In this document: positions 1 to 4,307 of the stretch, in pieces | How positions within the stretch are numbered: position 1 is the stretch's first letter | How the letters are laid out: each line of letters starts with the position of its first letter | Assembly (NCBI GenBank): GCA_038213835.1 | Contig: JBBQSN010000124.1 | Location: 1 to 10,546 of the forward strand | DNA from: JBBQSN01 sp038213835 | GTDB taxonomy: Bacteria; Actinomycetota; Actinomycetes; Actinomycetales; CAWJMD01 | Direction: 5' to 3' | DNA length: 10,546 nucleotides | Notes under the pieces: generated by a model | Databases searched by the model: none | What the model saw: only the letters and a program-made list of their open reading frames with translations | Told to the model about the DNA's origin: nothing | Program-made: the position numbers and the translations under genes

Positions 1-297
1 ATGGGCAGCATGACGACGGGGACCTACACCACGTCCGACGCACCGAGGTGGTTCGGCGTCCCCGCCGGCGCCCGGTCGGATACGAGAATTTGCCCTGCAT
101 TGTGTGGCCCTCGACTTAGGTCCGTGCCGGAGCCCGCCGCGGTCGCGGCCGAAGCAGGTGCGGAGACAAGAAGTTACCGTCCCCGTGCACGCACGGTGGC
201 GGTATCGGCGCGACGGGCCTCGACGGTCGTCGAGGGTCGCGTCCCGCGTGGCAGGAGTCGGACGGTCAGCGTGCACCGTCGCCCGGGCCGACTTGCG
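1..297. other. Left-edge region with no supported gene
   Basis: I see no convincing coding sequence on either strand here. Open frames exist on both strands, but their translations are rich in Arg, Pro and Ala and resemble no family I know, as expected of noncoding frames in GC-rich DNA. Around 77-118 the composition is less GC-rich (GAATTTGCCC, ATTGTGTGG) and could hold a promoter, but I cannot fix a -35/-10 pair or a target gene. A minus-strand ATG at 9-11 could start a gene lying off the left edge; nothing in the window tests this. Confidence 0.45.
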
Positions 298-717
298 TCA
301 GCTCCACCGCCTGATGAACTCGACCGCCGCGGCGTTGACGATGTCGGGGTGCGAGGCGCTCATGAAGTGCTGCCCGCCGTCGACGACGCGCAGCTCGGCC
401 CCGGCGGAGCCGGTGAACAGTGCGAACTCGGCCTCGGCGTTCGCGACCGAGTACACCGTGTCCGCGGTCCCCTGGAGCCAGAGCACCGGGCACCTCACGG
501 AGTCCAGCCGGGCGTGCAGCCCGTCGCGGTCGCGCAGGTTGATCGCGCACACCCGTAGCCGGTGGCGACCGTCGTCACCGCGATAGTGCTGCTGGTACAC
601 CGAGTGCCAGAAGGACCGCTCGTCCCGGGAGACGTCCTCGCCCAGGCCGGCGCCGAGAACCGCGTCGACGAAGTCGACGGGCACCACCCACTCCTCGCCC
701 ACCGGCTCGGCCAGGCT
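298..717 (-). pseudogene. Alpha/beta hydrolase, C-terminal half only
   Basis: Read on the minus strand, about 140 residues match the lid and C-terminal half of an alpha/beta hydrolase: the cap region, the strand carrying the acid (CPVLWLQGTADTVYS, with the Asp) and the loop carrying the catalytic His (VDGGQHFMSASHP), ending FIRRWS and a TGA at 298-300. Intact family members are roughly 260-300 residues. The first half, with the oxyanion-hole HG motif and the GxSxG nucleophile elbow, is missing. The frame stays open to an ATG at 853-855, but the first ~45 residues of that longer frame look unlike any hydrolase. They are the antisense of a thioesterase fragment on the plus strand, so I end the homologous part near 717. 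Without a nucleophile it should be inactive. The frame itself has no stop, so this is a truncation rather than point decay, and the breakpoint may be fairly recent. Confidence in hydrolase homology is high; in pseudogene status, good. Confidence 0.72.
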
Positions 718-721
718 GTCG

Positions 722-841
722 ATGGTCACGGCCGGGGTGCTCAAGCGCGGCCAGAACCTCACGGTCTGCGAGGCGGACGTGGCGCAGGAAGGGAAGTCCC
801 TGGTGCACGCGTTGGCGACCTTCGCCATCCTCGAGGGCTGA
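722..841 (+). pseudogene. Hotdog-fold thioesterase (PaaI-like), C-terminal remnant
   Basis: The plus-strand frame from 722 to the TGA at 839-841 gives 39 residues: VTAGVLKRGQNLTVCEADV, then a short linker and LVHALATFAIL. This is the usual last pair of beta strands of PaaI/YbgC-type hotdog acyl-CoA thioesterases, where a strand such as 'a.v.k.Gr.l.v.ea.v' is followed by 'l.a.a.gtf.il'. The ATG at 722 is simply the first Met in the remnant, not a real start: complete family members are about 130-160 residues, and the hotdog helix and catalytic Asp/Asn region are absent. Directly upstream the DNA switches to the antisense of an alpha/beta hydrolase fragment. I infer a deletion or inversion joined the two gene ends. 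Recognition rests on a short stretch, so family identity is likely but not certain. Confidence 0.6.
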
Positions 842-847
842 GACCCC

Positions 848-886
848 GGCAGCACTGGGGACCCGCCGCAGGCGACCGCTGCTGCC
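848..886. terminator. Possible bidirectional terminator hairpin
   Basis: The arms GGCAGCA (848-854) and TGCTGCC (880-886) are perfect 7-bp complements with a 25-nt GC-rich loop. They sit between two converging 3' ends: the thioesterase remnant stop at 841 and the ester-cyclase-like stop at 911. There is no T tract. Position supports a terminator; the long loop makes it weak. Confidence 0.35.
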
Positions 887-910
887 TCACGGGTAGGTCC
901 TGGCCTCCGC

Positions 911-1339
911 TCAGCCTACGCGCGCGAGCACACCGGTCTGCGCGAGCAGGGCGAACCGGTCGGGCACCCCCCAGTGCTCGACGATCCGGCCGTCGACGAC
1001 GCGTGCCTGGTCGAAGACCGTGATGTCGACGGGCTGTCCGGACGGCGGGCCGAAGAACGGACCGGTGTTGGTCCCGCGCCCCCGCACCCTCACCCACACC
1101 CGCTCGCCGTCGACCACGGAGTCCTCGATGGTGAAGCGCATGTCCGGGACGGCGCCGTGCACGTCCCGGATGGCGGCCTTGACGTGGGCGATCGCCTCCG
1201 GGCCCGCACCGGCGAGACCGAACTGGTGCTCCACCAGGTCGGGCGAGCACAGCTCATCGACGATCGTGTCGTTGCCGGTGGCGAACCCTTCGTCGAACAT
1301 GCGGTGCATGACGTCGAGGGACGGGTGGGTGACCTGCAT
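911..1339 (-). CDS. SnoaL-like / ester cyclase family protein
   Basis: The product is 142 residues, a normal length for the single-domain SnoaL-like fold (a cone-shaped alpha+beta barrel of the NTF2-like superfamily). Visible family features are an N-terminal helix (MHRMFDEGFATGN), the 'VEHQFGLAGAGPEA' segment, 'PDMRFTIEDSVVDGERVWVRVRGRGTNTG', and the C-terminal 'GRIVEHWGVPDRFALLAQTG'. The ATG at 1337-1339 is preferred over an upstream GTG because AGGAG lies 5 nt in front of it and family homology starts there. It is transcribed divergently from a TetR regulator with a shared 62-bp promoter region, so it is probably that regulator's target. Members include polyketide cyclases, but most genomic copies have unknown small-molecule substrates and many act outside polyketide clusters. 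No polyketide genes are visible here, so I leave the substrate open. Confidence 0.88.
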   Translation of the reverse strand: MQVTHPSLDVMHRMFDEGFATGNDTIVDELCSPDLVEHQFGLAGAGPEAIAHVKAAIRDVHGAVPDMRFTIEDSVVDGERVWVRVRGRGTNTGPFFGPPSGQPVDITVFDQARVVDGRIVEHWGVPDRFALLAQTGVLARVG

Positions 1340-1376
1340 GGCGAGCTCCTGACACCGCGTGTCCGCGGACCTAATG

Positions 1377-1395
1377 AGTCTAGTTGCGCTAGAAT
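1377..1395. promoter_or_regulatory. TetR-type operator over divergent -10 boxes
   Basis: TCTAG (1379-1383) and CTAGA (1389-1393) form a perfect inverted repeat with a 5-nt centre, the size usual for a TetR dimer half-site pair. It overlaps TAGAAT (1390-1395), a good -10 box six bases before the tetR GTG (so a leaderless start), and TAGACT read on the minus strand (1382-1377), a candidate -10 for the ester-cyclase gene. I see no clear -35 on either side. A bound regulator would block both promoters. The pairing of repeat and regulator is inferred from position. Confidence 0.55.
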
Positions 1396-1401
1396 GAATA
1401 T

Positions 1402-2067
1402 GTGGCTGACGATGAGGCCGTGTCAAGGGGTCGCCGCCCGTACGTGTCCTCCGTGCGTGCCGAACGTGCCCGCGAGACCCGGCGTCGCGTGGTCGGAGCA
1501 GCCACCGAACGCTTCCTCGAGGCCGGGTACGCGGGCACGTCCCTCGCCACCATCGCCCGTACCGCCGGCGTCTCGGTCGACACGGTCTACAAAGCGTTCG
1601 GTTCCAAGATCGGCCTGCTCAAGGAGGTACTGGACGTCAGCATCGGCGGCGACGACGCACCGGTGCCGCTGCTCGAGCGGGCCGGGCCGCAGGCGCTGCG
1701 CGCGGAGACCGCTCAGCGAGTGCAGGTGACGATGCTGGCGGCAGGCGTCACCGATCAGCTCGAACGCATCCGGCCGCTCGACGACATCCTGCGCAGCGCG
1801 GCCGCGGTCGACCGGGAGGCGGCCGCGTTGCGCGACGACGTCCAGGTGCGTCAGCGCCGCACGGCGATGCACACGATCGTGGGCTGGATCGCCGCGCGCG
1901 GCCCGCTGCGAGACGGCCTCTCGGTCACCCGGGCCGCCCAGGTGGTGTGGACCCTCACGTCACCGGAGGTGCACCTGATGATGCGCGACACCGGTGGGTG
2001 GCCGGAGCCGTCGTACCGCGACTGGCTCGATCAGGCCATCGCCGACGGCATCCTCCGGTCACCGTGA
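1402..2067 (+). CDS. TetR/AcrR family transcriptional regulator
   Basis: This 221-residue protein has the classic TetR layout. An N-terminal three-helix DNA-binding domain includes RRRVVGAATERFLEAGYAG (about residues 27-45), followed by the helix-turn-helix TSLATIARTAGVSVDTVYKAFGSK (about 46-69). A helical ligand-binding domain without conserved signature follows. The GTG at 1402 is chosen because a -10-like TAGAAT ends 6 bases upstream, fitting the leaderless starts common in actinobacteria; a second GTG at 1420 preceded by GAGG is an alternative. It faces away from the SnoaL-like gene across a palindrome that probably serves as the operator for both, implying autorepression and repression of that gene until an unknown ligand binds. 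The terminal 'SPEVHLMMRDTGGWPEPSYRDWLDQAI' resembles the C-terminal end of many actinobacterial TetR proteins. Family is certain; ligand unknown. Confidence 0.93.
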   Translation: MADDEAVSRGRRPYVSSVRAERARETRRRVVGAATERFLEAGYAGTSLATIARTAGVSVDTVYKAFGSKIGLLKEVLDVSIGGDDAPVPLLERAGPQALRAETAQRVQVTMLAAGVTDQLERIRPLDDILRSAAAVDREAAALRDDVQVRQRRTAMHTIVGWIAARGPLRDGLSVTRAAQVVWTLTSPEVHLMMRDTGGWPEPSYRDWLDQAIADGILRSP

Positions 2068-2084
2068 GCGCTCCGGGTGACCGC

Positions 2085-2136
2085 GGGACGTCATGCGTCC
2101 TGGTCCCGGGCCAGGTGTCGGAACGTATGACGTCCC
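2085..2136 (+). terminator. Large nested stem-loop behind tetR
   Basis: The outer arms at 2085-2100 and 2121-2136 are complementary at 14 of 16 positions, the ends GGGACGTCAT / ATGACGTCCC pairing perfectly. One remaining position is a possible G-U pair and one a C-A mismatch. Inside, CCTGG (2099-2103) and CCAGG (2111-2115) can form a second stem. It begins 17 bp after the tetR stop. No T tract follows, as is common for actinobacterial terminators. A factor-binding or recombination site is the alternative. Confidence 0.5.
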
Positions 2137-2157
2137 CGGGCCGCCGCCGCGTCCCAG

Positions 2158-2193
2158 TCAGCTCATGCCGCCGATCAGGCCCAGCTTCTCCAT
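2158..2193 (-). pseudogene. Aspartate/glutamate racemase 5' stub
   Basis: An 11-codon minus-strand frame reads MEKLGLIGGMS and then TGA. Aspartate/glutamate racemase family proteins typically begin 'MKxIGLIGGMSWEST', so all recognisable residues up to the Ser fit, and the stop falls where the Trp codon (TGG) should be. GGAGG stands one base before the ATG, a likely former ribosome binding site, though unusually close. After ATGAGCTG the sequence no longer matches the family, so everything downstream appears deleted or replaced. It is too short to be a working enzyme. A chance match or short leader peptide cannot be excluded. Confidence 0.4.
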
Positions 2194-2243
2194 GCCTCCA
2201 TTCTCGGGCCGCGCGTGGTGCCGGAGCGGGTGCGGACCGGCGC

Positions 2244-2249
2244 TAGGCT
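2244..2249 (+). promoter_or_regulatory. Possible -10 box for the 2310 hydrolase
   Basis: TAGGCT is a fair actinobacterial -10 hexamer, 60 bp before the hydrolase GTG, and would give an untranslated leader of roughly 50 nt. No convincing -35 element lies 17 bp upstream. Support is weak. Confidence 0.3.
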
Positions 2250-2309
2250 GCGTCGTCAGTCCTCGCCGGTAGACCGCGGCGGGCCACCCCGGTGAGAAGA
2301 GGAACGACC

Positions 2310-3110
2310 GTGCCCCTGCTCGAACGCCCTGACACCGCCCGGATCTCGTGGGAGGCCGACGGCCCCGAAGACGGTCAGGCGGTGCTGCTCATCATGGGGT
2401 TGGCCTACCCGGCCGCGATGTGGTTCCGCCAGGTGCCCGCGCTCAGCGAGCACTACCGCGTGATCCGGGTCGACAACCGCGGCGCCGGCCGCACCGGCGA
2501 CGTCACGGGAGCGCCCTACACCGTGGAGACGATGGCCGCCGACTGCCTGGCGGTGCTGGACGCGGCGGGCGTGAGGGCCGCCCACGTCGTCGGCATCTCG
2601 ATGGGTGGCCTGATGGCCCAGGAGATCGCCCTGACCGCACCGGAGCGGGTCCGCTCGCTGTGCCTGCTGGCCACCCACCCCGGAATCGCGCACGCGGTGA
2701 TGAACCCCGAGGCGTTGGCGATCCTGGGGGCGCGAGGCGAGCTGACGCCCGAGGAGGCCGCCGAGGCCTCCGTACCGTTCAACTACGCCCCCTCGACCCC
2801 GCGGGAGCGCGTCGAGGAGGACTGGGCGGTGCGGCTGCCGCTGGCGGCGACGAACGAGGGCTACCTGGCGCAGGCGTTCGGGACCTCGCAGTGGGACGGG
2901 TACGACCGCCTCGACCGCATCACCTCACCGACCCTCGTGCTGCACGGAGAGCTCGACGCGCTCGTCCCGCCGGCGAACGGCCGTGCCATCGCCGACCGCA
3001 TTCCCGGGGCCGAGCTCGTGACCGTCCCTGCGGCGAACCACCTCCTCGGCACCGACCAGCCCGAGCAGGTCTCCGAGCTTCTCCTCGACTGGCTCGATCG
3101 CCACCGCTGA
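2310..3110 (+). CDS. Alpha/beta hydrolase fold protein
   Basis: An intact 266-residue hydrolase. The beta-3 region gives LLIMGLAYPAAMW (about 26-38), where an unusual 'MGLAYP' stands for the oxyanion-hole HGxxxx motif. The next strand and turn is VIRVDNRGAGRT (51-62). The nucleophile elbow is GISMGG with Ser97; the acid is probably Asp216 in LHGELDALVPP, and the catalytic His is His244 in AANHLLG. This 'MGLA..WFRQVPAL' pattern is typical of a hydrolase group that includes putative esterases and carboxylesterase-like proteins close to the aclacinomycin methylesterase RdmC; the real substrate cannot be read from sequence. The GTG at 2310 is preferred over GTG at 2292 because GAGGA lies 7 nt ahead of it and the family homology begins just after. 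It stands alone, with a small zinc-finger-like gene 59 bp downstream on the same strand. Confidence 0.92.
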   Translation: MPLLERPDTARISWEADGPEDGQAVLLIMGLAYPAAMWFRQVPALSEHYRVIRVDNRGAGRTGDVTGAPYTVETMAADCLAVLDAAGVRAAHVVGISMGGLMAQEIALTAPERVRSLCLLATHPGIAHAVMNPEALAILGARGELTPEEAAEASVPFNYAPSTPRERVEEDWAVRLPLAATNEGYLAQAFGTSQWDGYDRLDRITSPTLVLHGELDALVPPANGRAIADRIPGAELVTVPAANHLLGTDQPEQVSELLLDWLDRHR

Positions 3111-3123
3111 GCCAGGGGATCGT

Positions 3124-3142
3124 CCGCGGAGTGTGGCCGCGG
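3124..3142 (+). terminator. Short GC hairpin after the hydrolase
   Basis: CCGCGG (3124-3129) and CCGCGG (3137-3142), a self-complementary hexamer repeated around a 7-nt loop, form a compact hairpin 13 bp after the hydrolase stop. No T tract follows. It may be a terminator, or part of the promoter zone of the small gene at 3170. Confidence 0.35.
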
Positions 3143-3157
3143 GGACGTGCCCGGACC

Positions 3158-3163
3158 TATGGT
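3158..3163 (+). promoter_or_regulatory. Possible -10 box, leaderless small gene
   Basis: TATGGT ends six bases before the ATG at 3170, the spacing expected when transcription starts at the start codon itself. No Shine-Dalgarno of normal spacing precedes that ATG, which fits a leaderless message. There is no clear -35. Confidence 0.3.
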
Positions 3164-3169
3164 GGGCCG

Positions 3170-3334
3170 ATGGCCGAGGGAGACAGGCAGGCAGCCGAGC
3201 CGGACGTCGTCGACATGTTCGACACCGACAGCGGTCACGGCCTCGTGTGCCGCGTGTGCGGGTCCCTGGTGGCCGACACGGGCGAGTATCCGAGAGCGCA
3301 CTGGGACTGGCACGAGGCCTCGAACGGGGCTTGA
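3170..3334 (+). CDS. Small C2H2 zinc-finger-like protein
   Basis: This 54-residue hypothetical protein has an acidic N-terminal part (AEPDVVDMFDTD) and then a single motif Cys27-x2-Cys30-x13-His44-x3-His48, in VCRVCGSLV through AHWDWHEAS. The spacing is within the limits of the classic C2H2 zinc finger, so one structural zinc ion is likely. The arginines and hydrophobics expected of a DNA-reading helix are not obvious, and Trp45/Trp47 surround the metal His pair. Small proteins of this general type recur in actinobacteria without assigned function. The ATG is chosen because the motif lies in this frame; the same frame extends far upstream only as an overlap of the hydrolase gene. It converges on the minus-strand gene ending at 3357, leaving a 22-bp gap. 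Coding status is likely, function unknown. Confidence 0.68.
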   Translation: MAEGDRQAAEPDVVDMFDTDSGHGLVCRVCGSLVADTGEYPRAHWDWHEASNGA

Positions 3335-3356
3335 GCCCAGGACTCGGGGCCAGCGA

Positions 3357-3584
3357 TCACGCGCCCTGCCCGAACGGCTCGATCTCACCCCGCTCGACCA
3401 GCTGCTCGAGCGCCAGAGAGCAACCCGAGTGCCATCGCCCGTCCGGGTCCTGGAACGACACGACGGCTTCCTCGGCGCACGGGCCGGCCGTCCCGGTGTC
3501 CGACGCGTGGTGGGAGCACCGCCCCTGCGCTGCGGGCGAGCCGGCTTCGTGGAGCAACGGGTCGTACATCTTCGACGGGTTCAT
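3357..3584 (-). CDS. Small Cys/His-rich hypothetical protein
   Basis: A 75-residue protein I cannot assign to a named family. Potential metal ligands are Cys23, His25/His26, Cys36, His52 and Cys55, in GRCSHHASDTGTAGPC and GRWHSGCSLALE, suggesting a compact zinc-binding fold; the 'vvSFQDPDGRWHSGC' stretch resembles small actinobacterial proteins whose second Cys/His pair ends a treble-clef-like unit. A helical tail follows (LALEQLVERGEIEP). The ATG at 3582-3584 is preferred over one 16 codons upstream because the near-perfect ribosome binding site GAGGAGGT sits 5 nt before it. It lies 75 bp downstream of the exonuclease on the same strand and is probably the third gene of that operon. The strong ribosome binding site suggests it is made in larger amounts than the enzymes before it. 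Confidence 0.7.
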   Translation of the reverse strand: MNPSKMYDPLLHEAGSPAAQGRCSHHASDTGTAGPCAEEAVVSFQDPDGRWHSGCSLALEQLVERGEIEPFGQGA

Positions 3585-3659
3585 GGTCGACCTCCTCGGC
3601 CCAGCCTCCCACTGTGAGGAGTCCCGAGCCACCGCACCACCGGGGCTTCGCCGCCGGGC

Positions 3660-4307
3660 TCACCCCTCGTGCCGCAGGCGCCTGGACCACGCCCGGAGGC
3701 GGTGCGCCCACGACTCCCGCCGCCGTACGTCGCGCAGGCAGGACGCCCTGCTTTTGCCGAGCTCGGCCGTCTGCGCCAGGTAGAGCTCCGCGCAGGCCAG
3801 CGCGTCCCCGAGGGCGTCGTGGGCCTTGGTGGGCGGCAGCCCGTGGCGCTTGCGGGCCCCCCACAGCCGGAGCGCCTGGTGGGGCACGTCGCCGTGGCTG
3901 GCCAGCAGCCGCAGCTGCAGGTCCTGGGTGCACACGTCCGGGGGTGGGACCAGCTGCTCGCCCACCGACCGGAAGGCGGCGTCGAAGAACGCCAGCTCGA
4001 ACTGCGCGAAGTGGGCGAGCAGCACGCGCCCGGACAGGGCAGCCCGGAGCTCGGCGAGCACCTCCGCGAGCGGTCGTCCGGCCTCGAGGTCGTCGTGGGT
4101 CAGGCCATGGATGACGACCGCCTCCCCCGGGTCGTCCTGGCGCACCACGTGACGGCGCGCCCCGGACAGGTCGATCCGGGTGCCGTTCACCGGCACCCAG
4201 CCCACCGCCAGCAACCGGTCCTTGGCCGGGGACAGCCCGCTGGTCTCGACGTCCACCGCGAGCAGCCGCAGCGCGTCCAGGCTGGTGTCGTCGTCCGGTG
4301 CCGTCAC
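3660..4307 (-). CDS. DEDDh 3'-5' exonuclease (DnaQ-like)
   Basis: A 215-residue member of the DnaQ/RNase T superfamily. ExoI is VDVETSGL with Asp19 and Glu21. ExoII is LLAHFAQFELAFFD, where Glu104 or Asp109 supplies the next acid. ExoIII is KAHDALGDALA with His163 and Asp168. These cover the metal-binding acids and the general-base His of the DEDDh class, which removes 3'-terminal nucleotides from DNA or RNA with two metal ions. There is no polymerase or helicase domain. The start is GTG at 4307-4305, whose TGA overlap with the stop of the DUF294 gene (GTGA) implies translational coupling; the longer open frame upstream is only the shadow of that gene. Stand-alone DEDDh exonucleases next to cNMP/CBS/DUF294 proteins are a recurring bacterial arrangement. 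The C-terminal 30 residues are Arg-rich (RRRESWAHRLRAWSRRLRH) and could contact nucleic acid. Confidence 0.9.
   Translation of the reverse strand: MTAPDDDTSLDALRLLAVDVETSGLSPAKDRLLAVGWVPVNGTRIDLSGARRHVVRQDDPGEAVVIHGLTHDDLEAGRPLAEVLAELRAALSGRVLLAHFAQFELAFFDAAFRSVGEQLVPPPDVCTQDLQLRLLASHGDVPHQALRLWGARKRHGLPPTKAHDALGDALACAELYLAQTAELGKSRASCLRDVRRRESWAHRLRAWSRRLRHEG

Noticed and set aside
1..558. 185-residue plus-strand frame at the left edge
   Set aside because: It has no recognisable domain, and its second half is antisense to the hydrolase fragment.
298..855. A complete 185-residue hydrolase gene
   Set aside because: The first ~45 residues do not resemble a hydrolase and are antisense to a thioesterase remnant. 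The nucleophile half of the fold is missing.
911..2067. Part of a polyketide cluster, because of the SnoaL-like protein
   Set aside because: No ketosynthase, acyl carrier or oxygenase genes are present; SnoaL-like proteins are common outside such clusters.
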